A DNA stretch of 5,002 bases from assembly GCA_016869895.1 (NCBI GenBank), contig VGDC01000162.1, forward strand, positions 1 to 5,002, read 5' to 3'. Positions 1 through 5,002 of this stretch are shown piece after piece. The DNA comes from Alphaproteobacteria bacterium. Its GTDB lineage: Bacteria; Pseudomonadota; Alphaproteobacteria; Rickettsiales; VGDC01. Position numbers and translations under genes: made by a program. How positions within the stretch are numbered: the first letter of the stretch is position 1; each line of letters starts with the position of its first letter. The notes beneath the pieces are model-generated. The model saw only the letters and a list, made by a program, of their open reading frames with translations. It was not told the DNA's origin and ran no database searches.

Positions 1-639
1 GCTGGAGAGACGCATCTTGATGAGCAAATCCATCAACCGCATGGACGGCGGCACGAAGAGGATCTGGCGGATGCTCGTTTCCATGGAGAAAGGCTTACCT
101 TCGAACACCTGAACGGCCAAATCCTTGATGTGCAGAAAACCCTCGATGTTGTCGAGGTTCTCTTTATATACAGGCATGCGGGAATGCTGCTCGCGCACCA
201 CCTGCTGCTTCAATTCTTCAAGGGAAACGGAATATTCCACCGCCACGATGTCCGGTCGCGGAATCATGATGTCGCTGACGGTCATCTCGCCGAAACGCAG
301 GATATTACTGAGCATATTGCGTTCTTCGGGAACGATGACAAGCTCTTGGCCTTCCTTCTCATGCTCGGCGATGAGGGATTGCAACGTTTCTTTGAGGGTC
401 GTTTCTTTGGGAGCCTCCTCCACGGCGGCATCCGCATTATTACCACGGAACCAGTTGCCCAAGGCCTGCAAGAATGAAGGCGGCGCAGAATGCTCTGCCT
501 GAGGGGCAGAGGTGTCGGCTTTCAAAACGGTAGAAAGAGTGTCTTTCGACTGGGGTGCCTTTATAGGGGCTGAATCTTCAGATTCACGGGAGAGATTCGT
601 CTCGCGTCTCGCGGTCGCGCTTTTACTGTGGGGCTCCAT
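1..639 (-). CDS. corC: CorC/HlyC-type CBS-domain protein, 5' part (C-terminus off the left edge)
   Basis: The first 213 codons are present, reading leftward from the ATG at 639; the frame is open through base 1, so the gene is partial. Residues 1-80 are a polar, Ser/Ala/Glu/Lys-rich extension with no recognisable domain. The conserved part follows: VSDIMIPRPDIVAV at 121-134 is the family entry motif, and HSRMPVY at 152-158 with GFLHIKDL at 167-174 belongs to the first CBS domain. ILFVPPSMRLMDLLIKMR near 193-210 opens the second. The remaining CBS domain and the C-terminal CorC_HlyC (transporter-associated) domain should lie to the left. Family members are cytoplasmic or membrane-associated proteins linked to Mg/Co efflux; 'haemolysin' is a legacy name. 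No transmembrane segment is visible, so this is the soluble type. It follows ybeY by 42 bases. The ribosome site is poor (AGAAGAG very close to the ATG), but I see no better start. The family call is firm; the exact transport role is inferred. Confidence 0.93.
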   Translation of the reverse strand, partial: MEPHSKSATARRETNLSRESEDSAPIKAPQSKDTLSTVLKADTSAPQAEHSAPPSFLQALGNWFRGNNADAAVEEAPKETTLKETLQSLIAEHEKEGQELVIVPEERNMLSNILRFGEMTVSDIMIPRPDIVAVEYSVSLEELKQQVVREQHSRMPVYKENLDNIEGFLHIKDLAVQVFEGKPFSMETSIRQILFVPPSMRLMDLLIKMRLSS

Positions 640-673
640 GGCTCTTCTGTAAATAGTTATACCAGAACTCAGA

Positions 674-701
674 ATTATACATCACTCGTAGGGGTTGGCA
701 A
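674..701 (-). promoter_or_regulatory. Predicted sigma70-type promoter for corC
   Basis: On the minus strand, TTGCCA (701-696, five of six matches to TTGACA) is followed after 16 bases by TATAAT (679-674, perfect consensus). Transcription would start near 667, about 28 bases before the corC ATG. The -35 lies inside the last codons of ybeY. A second, extended -10-like element, TGGTATAAC (664-656), follows it. Together these suggest corC can be expressed separately from the upstream operon. This is a sequence match only. Confidence 0.6.
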
Positions 702-1218
702 TGGAAAGCTCACGAAGAATGCTTATCTCCAGCGATTCCATCTCCTGCTCCTCTTCGGGAGTCATGTGGTCATACCCCAAAAGATGCAGGGTGCCATGCA
801 CCAGTAAATGGCTGAAATGGTCACGGAAAGTCTTCTCCTGCTCTTTGGCTTCCCGTTCAATCGTCTCCCGCGCGAGAATCATATCGCCGATATAGGCGGT
901 ATCTTCCAGCATCGCGGCATCGAGCGGCATGGCAAGGGCGGATTTCAGCTCCGCCACATCTTCATACGCGGGAAAAGAGAGGACGTTCGTCGCTTTATCT
1001 TTTGTGCGGAATTGCTTGTTCATCTCGCGGATGCTGGCATCATCGGTCAACACGACGCTATGGGACAGACTCGCCCGTTCACCGGCCAGCAGAACATCCA
1101 GCACCGGCGCGCGCTCCAGCGTCAAACGGCAAACCCGCTCCACCAAAGCCTCGATATCCGCACCGACGGCCTTCAGCCAGCCATCATCCTCGACCAGAAC
1201 GCTGAAAGTCATGCTCAC
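682..1218 (-). CDS. ybeY: Endoribonuclease / rRNA maturation factor YbeY
   Basis: This 178-residue protein belongs to the UPF0054/YbeY family, single-domain zinc metalloproteins that act in 16S rRNA 3'-end maturation and ribosome quality control in the cytoplasm. The metal-binding signature HGTLHLLGYDH is at 141-151, giving His141, His145 and His151 as zinc ligands. The upstream family blocks KDKATNVLSFP (73-83) and GDMILA (111-116) are also intact, so the enzyme should be active. Length is normal for the family. The start is GTG at 1218, which overlaps the phoH stop as GTGA. It has a GAAGG ribosome site six bases upstream. An ATG two codons downstream (1212) is possible but sits 12 bases from that site. 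Tight coupling to phoH matches the near-universal ybeZ-ybeY pairing. The N-terminal ~40 residues are the least conserved part. Confidence 0.97.
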   Translation of the reverse strand: MSMTFSVLVEDDGWLKAVGADIEALVERVCRLTLERAPVLDVLLAGERASLSHSVVLTDDASIREMNKQFRTKDKATNVLSFPAYEDVAELKSALAMPLDAAMLEDTAYIGDMILARETIEREAKEQEKTFRDHFSHLLVHGTLHLLGYDHMTPEEEQEMESLEISILRELSIANPYE

Positions 1219-2306
1219 TCGCGGCCTTCAGCGGGCTTGCCCTTGCGGCGATCCCATTCTTCATAGACCTTGACGATACGCGCCGCTAGTTTATGGCGCA
1301 CCACATCCTCTTCATTGAAGCGGATGACGCCGATGCCTTCCACGCCTTCCAGCTTCTGGATGGCATCACGCAAGCCCGACGAAATATCGCGCGGCAAGTC
1401 GCACTGCGACAAATCGCCCGTGATGACCATCTGCGAATTCTCACCCATACGGGTCAGGAACATCTTCATCTGGGTGGGCGTGGTGTTCTGTGCCTCATCG
1501 AGAATCACATAGGCATTCGCGAGGGTACGACCGCGCATGAAGGCCAGCGGCGCGACTTCGATTTCGCCGGATTCCATGTACTGCGTCACCTTTTCGGCGG
1601 GCAGCATGTCGAACAGCGCGTCATACAGCGGGCGCAGGTACGGGTCGATCTTCTCTTTCAAATCACCGGGCAAGAAACCGAGTTTTTCGCCAGCCTCAAC
1701 GGCAGGGCGGGACAAGATGATGCGCTCGACCTCTTTGTTGATGAACGCATGCACCGCTTTCGCCACGGCGATATAGGTCTTCCCCGTTCCCGCAGGGCCG
1801 AGGGCGAAAATAAGGTCGCGCTCATAAAGCTCTTTGATATATGCACCTTGAGAGTGGGAATAAGGCACGATGGTCTTTTTAAGCGTTTTGATGGAGATGC
1901 CCCCCGCAAGGTTGGTCATCTTCTCACGTTTGGTCTCTTCTTTCACTTCACCGGACATATCACTGACCATTCGAATCGCCGCATTCACATCACCGGATGC
2001 GACGTCTTCGCCTTTCTTGAGTTTTGCATAGAGGGATTCCAACACGGTGCGTGCGGATTGAACGGCTTGCGCTGCGCCAGTCAGCGAAACGATATTGCCG
2101 CGCGACACGGCACTGATGCCGAAGGCCTTCTCGATTTTCGTGAGATTCTCGTCCTGCTCACCGAAGAGAGAAACAAGATATGCGTTGTTATCGAACGCGA
2201 GATTGATGGTGTCGGGCTTCATCAGGCTGACCTTGGGCAACCCTTTTTTAAGGTCGGCTTTGGTTTTTCCCTTAAGCGATGGTTTTTTCTTCGCATCAGA
2301 CGCCAT
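1215..2306 (-). CDS. phoH: PhoH-family ATPase (YbeZ)
   Basis: The product has 363 residues and is a PhoH/YbeZ-type cytoplasmic P-loop ATPase. An N-terminal KH-like region (about 35-95) probably binds RNA. The ATPase core carries Walker A GPAGTGKT at 170-177, Walker B VILDEAQN at 267-274 and the sensor-like TGDLSQCDLP at 297-306. An Arg-containing C-terminal block, HKLAARIVKVYEEW, is at 338-351. The family is tied to RNA metabolism and to YbeY, but its precise substrate is not well defined; the phosphate-starvation link comes from E. coli PhoH. I chose the ATG at 2306 because GAGGAG lies seven bases upstream and the protein then begins with a Lys-rich leader. A start at 2387 is open but would add 27 residues and overlap miaB by 92 bases. 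With the chosen start the overlap with miaB is 11 bases, and the 3' end overlaps ybeY by three. Confidence 0.96.
   Translation of the reverse strand: MASDAKKKPSLKGKTKADLKKGLPKVSLMKPDTINLAFDNNAYLVSLFGEQDENLTKIEKAFGISAVSRGNIVSLTGAAQAVQSARTVLESLYAKLKKGEDVASGDVNAAIRMVSDMSGEVKEETKREKMTNLAGGISIKTLKKTIVPYSHSQGAYIKELYERDLIFALGPAGTGKTYIAVAKAVHAFINKEVERIILSRPAVEAGEKLGFLPGDLKEKIDPYLRPLYDALFDMLPAEKVTQYMESGEIEVAPLAFMRGRTLANAYVILDEAQNTTPTQMKMFLTRMGENSQMVITGDLSQCDLPRDISSGLRDAIQKLEGVEGIGVIRFNEEDVVRHKLAARIVKVYEEWDRRKGKPAEGRE
1225..1229 (-). promoter_or_regulatory. Ribosome binding site deciding the ybeY start
   Basis: GAAGG on the minus strand lies inside the last codons of phoH. Its spacing to the GTG at 1218 is six bases, against 12 to the in-frame ATG at 1212. 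This favours the GTG and a GTGA stop/start overlap with phoH. Confidence 0.5.
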
Positions 2307-3717
2307 GCAGTCTCTCCTCGGAAGGGGTTGTTTTATGGTCAGGGATATAGGTTTGAGGCACGTCACTCCCCTGCTCCGGCAATACACCGGTCAGGCTTGC
2401 GTTATTCGCATCGGTGATGTCGATATCCACCAGCTGTCCCATCAGATGCGCCGCATTTTTGACGTGGACGGACTGGAGATACTCGGTCTTGCCGATGAGC
2501 TGGCCTTCAAACCGCCCGGGCTTATCGAACAGCACTTGCACGCGCTTACCGACCGTTCTGCGATTGAATGCGGCTTGCTGACGGTTCAGCAAGCCTTGCA
2601 GCAGTTCTAGGCGGGTCTGCTTCACGTCTTCATCCACCTGCGCGGCATGATCCGCCGCTGGCGTGCCAGGGCGTTGGCTGTATTTGAAGGAGAAGGCCTG
2701 CGCGAACCCTACAGTCTCCACCAGAGCCATGGTGGCGTTGAAATCCGCATCCGTCTCACCGGGGAAGCCGACGATGAAATCGGAGGACAATGCAATATCT
2801 GGGCGCACGGCGCGCACGCGCTCGATGATGGAAAGATATTCCTCCGCCGTATGCTTGCGGTTCATGCGCTTGAGGATATTCGAAGAACCCGCTTGCACTG
2901 GCAGATTCAGGTAAGGCATCAGCTTTTTCTCATAGCCATGGAGGGCGATGAGGTCGTCACTCATGTCGCGCGGGTGGGACGTGGTATAGCGGATACGCTC
3001 CAACCCGTGAATTTTCGCCAAAGCTGAGATGAGGCGCGCCAGCGACCAGTCTTTACCGTCCGGCCCTACGCCGTGATAGGCATTCACGTTCTGGCCGAGC
3101 AGCGTCAGTTCCATCACACCTGCGGCGACCAAGGCTTTCGCTTCGGAAAGCACATCATCCGCACGGCGGGAATATTCCGCACCACGGGTATAGGGCACGA
3201 CGCAGAAAGTGCAGAATTTGTCGCAACCTTCCTGCACCGCAAGGAAGGCACTGCGGCCTGTGGCAGCGGATGGCGCGGGGAGATTGTCGAATTTGTCGAG
3301 TTCTGGGAAGGAAAGGTCAACGACTCCGCCGCCATCGCGGTAGGCCATCTGCACCATATCGGGCAGTTTATGGTAGCTTTGGGGGCCGAGCACGATGTCC
3401 ACATAAGGCGCTTGGCGCATAATCTCCGCACCTTCCGCCTGCCCGACACAGCCACCGACCGCGATAAGCATCTTGCCATCGCCGGCTTTTTCCTTGTCGC
3501 GCTTGTGGTTTCGCATGCGACCAAGGTCGGAATAGACCTTCTCTTCGGCTTTTTCACGGATGTGGCAGGTATTGAGGATGACCATATCCGCGCCATTGGG
3601 TGAATCCACCGCCTCGAAACCGATGGGAGCCAAGACATCGGCCATTCGCGTCGAATCATAGACGTTCATCTGGCAACCGTAGGTCTTGATGTAGAGTTTC
3701 TTTTTAGGTGCGGTCAA
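2296..3717 (-). CDS. miaB: tRNA-2-methylthio-N6-dimethylallyladenosine synthase MiaB
   Basis: This 473-residue radical SAM methylthiotransferase adds a methylthio group to i6A37 of tRNA, giving ms2i6A37 and aiding reading of UNN codons. The N-terminal UPF0004 domain has the three ligands of the auxiliary 4Fe-4S cluster: Cys15 (YGCQMN), Cys51 (NTCHIREKAEEK) and Cys90 (GGCVGQ). The radical SAM cluster is Cys165, Cys169 and Cys172 (GCDKFCTFC). Further family blocks are GQNVNAYHG (208-216), TTSHPRDM (245-252) and SSDFIVGFPGET (311-322). A C-terminal TRAM domain spans about 384-446. The usual HLPVQ motif reads NLPVQ (271-275). The start is TTG at 3717: an in-frame stop lies seven codons upstream, and the next Met (17) would remove Cys15. 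A modest GAGAG site is five bases before the TTG. The gene is intact and full length, 61 bases after the phhB-like gene. Confidence 0.97.
   Translation of the reverse strand: MTAPKKKLYIKTYGCQMNVYDSTRMADVLAPIGFEAVDSPNGADMVILNTCHIREKAEEKVYSDLGRMRNHKRDKEKAGDGKMLIAVGGCVGQAEGAEIMRQAPYVDIVLGPQSYHKLPDMVQMAYRDGGGVVDLSFPELDKFDNLPAPSAATGRSAFLAVQEGCDKFCTFCVVPYTRGAEYSRRADDVLSEAKALVAAGVMELTLLGQNVNAYHGVGPDGKDWSLARLISALAKIHGLERIRYTTSHPRDMSDDLIALHGYEKKLMPYLNLPVQAGSSNILKRMNRKHTAEEYLSIIERVRAVRPDIALSSDFIVGFPGETDADFNATMALVETVGFAQAFSFKYSQRPGTPAADHAAQVDEDVKQTRLELLQGLLNRQQAAFNRRTVGKRVQVLFDKPGRFEGQLIGKTEYLQSVHVKNAAHLMGQLVDIDITDANNASLTGVLPEQGSDVPQTYIPDHKTTPSEERLHGV
2314..2319 (-). promoter_or_regulatory. Ribosome binding site deciding the phoH start
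   Basis: GAGGAG on the minus strand, seven bases before the ATG at 2306 and inside the final codons of miaB, is the strongest Shine-Dalgarno match seen in this cluster. It sets the phoH start and rules against the longer reading from 2387. Confidence 0.8.
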
Positions 3718-3742
3718 CGGGGCTCTCGTTATTTGTTACCTG

Positions 3743-3748
3743 ATTCTA
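3743..3748 (-). promoter_or_regulatory. Possible -10 element upstream of miaB
   Basis: TAGAAT on the minus strand matches TATAAT at five of six positions and would start a transcript about 20 bases before the miaB TTG. No good -35 lies at 16-18 bases upstream (TACTTT at 17), so this is weak. miaB may simply be read through from the phhB-like gene. Confidence 0.25.
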
Positions 3749-3778
3749 GCCCAAGGATTCTGGAAAAAGTAGCTCTTT

Positions 3779-4123
3779 TTATGCTTCCAGAAGCGCATTC
3801 GTCTTTGCGGCTAAGATGAAGTCGTTGCGGTGCAGACCACCCACATCATGGGTGGTGTAGACTATCTCGGCATATCCCCACCCGAAGGTGATGTCAGGGT
3901 GATGTTTCTCGGCTTCAGCGACTTCGCCCAGCTTGTTCACGAAAGCCAGCGCCTCGCGGAAATTCTTGAACTTCAGGCGGCGGAGGATGCACTTGCCATC
4001 TTGTGCCAGTTCCCACCCTTCGACCTGCGAAAGCAGTTCCTGCGATTCGGTTTGGGAAAGTGGTTGCGCGCCCGTGTTGCGGCAGGAAATGCAGGCTTCA
4101 TTCTTTAAAACGGATGCGGTCAT
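3779..4123 (-). CDS. phhB: 4a-hydroxytetrahydrobiopterin dehydratase (pterin-4a-carbinolamine dehydratase)
   Basis: This 114-residue protein of the PCD/DCoH family dehydrates 4a-hydroxytetrahydropterin to quinonoid dihydropterin, the recycling step after phenylalanine hydroxylase. The catalytic signature is complete: EKHHPD at 72-77 (His74, His75, Pro76, Asp77), Trp82, His92 and Asp101 fit the family spacing H-H-P-x5-W-x9-H-x8-D. An N-terminal segment with a Cys pair (CISC at 11-14) precedes the core; similar leaders are common in bacterial members. The ATG at 4123 has only a weak AAGAAAG site. It is the first gene of the leftward cluster and diverges from tsaB. No phenylalanine hydroxylase is in view, so the physiological substrate is open. 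A role in a pterin-dependent pathway other than Phe hydroxylation, such as molybdopterin-linked metabolism, has been proposed for such lone members. The family call is strong; the symbol is by homology only. Confidence 0.93.
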   Translation of the reverse strand: MTASVLKNEACISCRNTGAQPLSQTESQELLSQVEGWELAQDGKCILRRLKFKNFREALAFVNKLGEVAEAEKHHPDITFGWGYAEIVYTTHDVGGLHRNDFILAAKTNALLEA

Positions 4124-4126
4124 GGA

Positions 4127-4153
4127 TTTACTTTCTTGGATAGCTTGTATAAT
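4127..4153 (+). promoter_or_regulatory. Predicted promoter for tsaB
   Basis: TATAAT at 4148-4153 is a perfect -10. The best -35 candidate is TTTACT at 4127-4132 (four of six matches), with a short 15-base spacer. Transcription would begin near 4160, giving a leader of about 40 bases before the tsaB ATG at 4202. The -10 is convincing; the -35 is not. Confidence 0.5.
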
Positions 4154-4158
4154 AGAGG

Positions 4159-4187
4159 AATCTAGCGTTTCTTGATTACCCCGTCAA
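4159..4187 (-). promoter_or_regulatory. Predicted promoter for the leftward phhB-miaB-phoH-ybeY cluster
   Basis: On the minus strand TTGACG (4187-4182, five of six matches) and TAGATT (4164-4159, four of six) are 17 bases apart, the optimal spacing. The start site would be near 4152, about 30 bases before the ATG at 4123. It overlaps the tsaB leader, so the two divergent promoters are interlocked. Pattern match only. Confidence 0.45.
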
Positions 4188-4201
4188 TTCACAGGCCTTT
4201 C

Positions 4202-4888
4202 ATGCCCCTGCTCGCCCTCGATTCATCCACTGGCCCTGCTTCCGCCGCCATTATTGGTGATGACGGCGCACTGCTGGCGTTGTTCGTAGACAGCGAGCCG
4301 ATGCGGCAATCCCAGTTTCTGGTCGGCAATGTCGATAAACTGGTGCGTGATACCCTCGGGGGTTACGAGACGCTATCGGCCATCGCCGTCACCGTCGGCC
4401 CCGGCGGGTTCACGGGCATCCGCATTGCCATCGCCGCCGCGCGCGGCCTTGCCCTCGCGGCCAACCTCCCTGTCATCGGCGTCACCACGCTGGAAACCTT
4501 CGCGTGGAGCGCATTATCACAGGCGGAGACCGGAGCAAAAGCCCATTGCATGGTCGATGCCTATCGTGGCCAAGCCTATTGCCAGAGCTTTGAGCGTAAC
4601 GAAACCGGAATTCATGCTCTGAATGAATATTCCGCAATAAACTTCGAAGAAATAGACACTAAAACCGATGGATTCAGCGTCCAGAATTTTACTTTGACTC
4701 CTGATGCTCCCATCCCATTCCCTCCACCATACGCACAATTTGCAGGAGCATATGCGGCGCAACTCCTGCGCCACGAATCCGCAGCGAACCTCGCAAAATC
4801 GCGTCCTGCCGAAGCGGTTTATATCCGCCCGCCGGACGCGAAAGCCCAAACACCTTTCCTCACCCAACATGGAGCAAAAACCGTATGA
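4202..4888 (+). CDS. tsaB: tRNA t6A biosynthesis protein TsaB (YeaZ)
   Basis: The product has 228 residues and is the TsaB member of the ASKHA fold. It dimerises with TsaD and, with TsaE and TsaC, makes N6-threonylcarbamoyladenosine at position 37 of ANN-decoding tRNAs in the cytoplasm. The N-terminal strand LLALDSSTGPASAAI (3-17) is the family's phosphate-loop region. The diagnostic VGPGGFTGIRIAIAAARGLA spans 65-84, followed by PVIGVTTLETFA (90-101) and MVDAYRGQAY (117-126). The late YIRPP (207-211) corresponds to the family's Y-x-R-P end motif. I chose the ATG at 4202, placed just before the first strand, with CAGG six bases upstream. A TTG at 4172 would add ten residues unlike the family. 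Length is normal. Residues about 136-180 are weakly conserved and richer in A/T. The 3' end overlaps the next gene by ATGA. Confidence 0.94.
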   Translation: MPLLALDSSTGPASAAIIGDDGALLALFVDSEPMRQSQFLVGNVDKLVRDTLGGYETLSAIAVTVGPGGFTGIRIAIAAARGLALAANLPVIGVTTLETFAWSALSQAETGAKAHCMVDAYRGQAYCQSFERNETGIHALNEYSAINFEEIDTKTDGFSVQNFTLTPDAPIPFPPPYAQFAGAYAAQLLRHESAANLAKSRPAEAVYIRPPDAKAQTPFLTQHGAKTV

Positions 4889-5002
4889 CCCGTTCCCGCT
4901 TTGTCCTTTCTGCCACTGGACTGCTTTTCCTCAGCCTCGCCACGACCGCCTGCATCGAAACCCCGAATCCGACTTATACTCCTGCGTTGAACTACAGCAA
5001 CG
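4885..5002 (+). CDS. Probable small lipoprotein, 5' part (cut by the right edge)
   Basis: Only the first 39 codons are visible, from the ATG at 4885 that overlaps the tsaB stop as ATGA; a GGAG site lies ten bases upstream. The protein begins MTRSR, followed by a hydrophobic run (6-19) and then TTAC ending at Cys23, after which the sequence becomes polar and Pro/Asn/Thr-rich. This is the layout of a signal peptide, and Cys23 is a candidate lipidation site. The lipobox is imperfect: position -3 is Thr where Leu is usual, so ordinary secretion is possible. I do not recognise the family. Codon third positions are mostly C or G, like the neighbours, which supports this frame over an overlapping open frame from an ATG at 4869. 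Tight overlap with tsaB implies co-expression. Confidence 0.6.
   Translation, partial: MTRSRFVLSATGLLFLSLATTACIETPNPTYTPALNYSN

Noticed and set aside
2307..2387. Longer phoH start at 2387
   Set aside because: It would overlap miaB by 92 bases, and the added 27 residues look like out-of-frame miaB. The ATG at 2306 has a strong GAGGAG site.
1293..2417. A 374-codon open frame on the plus strand opposite phoH, with similar long plus-strand frames at 3073-3603, 3830-4108 and 130-477
   Set aside because: Each is in exact codon register with the minus-strand gene it opposes. In that register, stops appear only where the real gene uses TTA, CTA or TCA, which this genome avoids. The encoded proteins are His/Arg-rich with no recognisable motif.
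3764..3780. AAAAAG/CTTTTT inverted repeat just after the phhB-like stop, as a possible terminator
   Set aside because: The six-pair stem is almost all A-T with a five-base loop, too weak for an intrinsic terminator. The following bases give no proper T-run after a GC stem. Read-through into miaB seems likelier.
4172..4201. Upstream TTG start for tsaB adding ten residues
   Set aside because: The extra residues do not resemble the family, whose N-terminus begins directly at the first strand, and the ATG at 4202 has a CAGG at good spacing.
4869..5002. Open frame from the ATG at 4869 (CPFC-containing) as the real gene after tsaB
   Set aside because: Its third positions are mixed, it lacks a visible ribosome site, and the alternative frame from 4885 has a clear signal peptide and typical codon use. 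Kept as an open question because both run off the window.
1..5002. Mobile elements, CRISPR arrays, tRNA/rRNA genes, riboswitches, phage or defence genes
   Set aside because: Coding density is nearly complete with recognised housekeeping genes, gaps are 78 bases or less, and no long repeats, transposase motifs or structured RNA signatures were seen.

Overview
The window looks like a stretch of ordinary bacterial chromosome, most likely from an alphaproteobacterium. Base composition is moderate to high GC, and codon third positions are mostly G or C. Protein wording supports this placement: the TsaB loop reads GPGGFTGIR, MiaB has SSDFIVGFPGET, and PhoH has HSQGAYIKELYERD. The placement rests on motif resemblance and gene order, not on a search, and I cannot name a genus.

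Layout. Positions 1-4123 are a leftward (minus-strand) gene cluster. In transcription order it reads phhB-like (4123-3779), miaB (3717-2296), phoH/ybeZ (2306-1215), ybeY (1218-682) and the 5' part of a CorC/HlyC-type CBS-domain gene (639 to beyond base 1). miaB-phoH-ybeY-corC is a very widely conserved order, found in Escherichia coli with lnt following; lnt is therefore predicted just left of the window. miaB/phoH and phoH/ybeY overlap by 11 and 3 bases, so they are probably co-transcribed and translationally coupled. A good sigma70-type promoter at the end of ybeY could give corC its own transcription.

From about 4124 to 4201 is a short divergent promoter region. To its right tsaB (4202-4888) runs rightward. 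It overlaps by four bases (ATGA) the start of a small gene that encodes a signal-peptide-bearing, probably lipid-anchored, protein cut off by the window end.

Function. The theme is RNA modification and ribosome quality. MiaB makes ms2i6A37 in tRNA, and TsaB helps make t6A37 in ANN-decoding tRNAs. YbeY matures 16S rRNA and takes part in ribosome quality control, with PhoH as its usual ATPase neighbour. The pterin carbinolamine dehydratase at the head of the cluster is the one member not obviously tied to RNA. I found no RNA genes, mobile elements, CRISPR arrays or large repeats, and no stretch over 300 bases without a gene. I see no new system here. The points worth a second look are regulatory details, start-codon choices, a few residue substitutions and the neighbour of tsaB.
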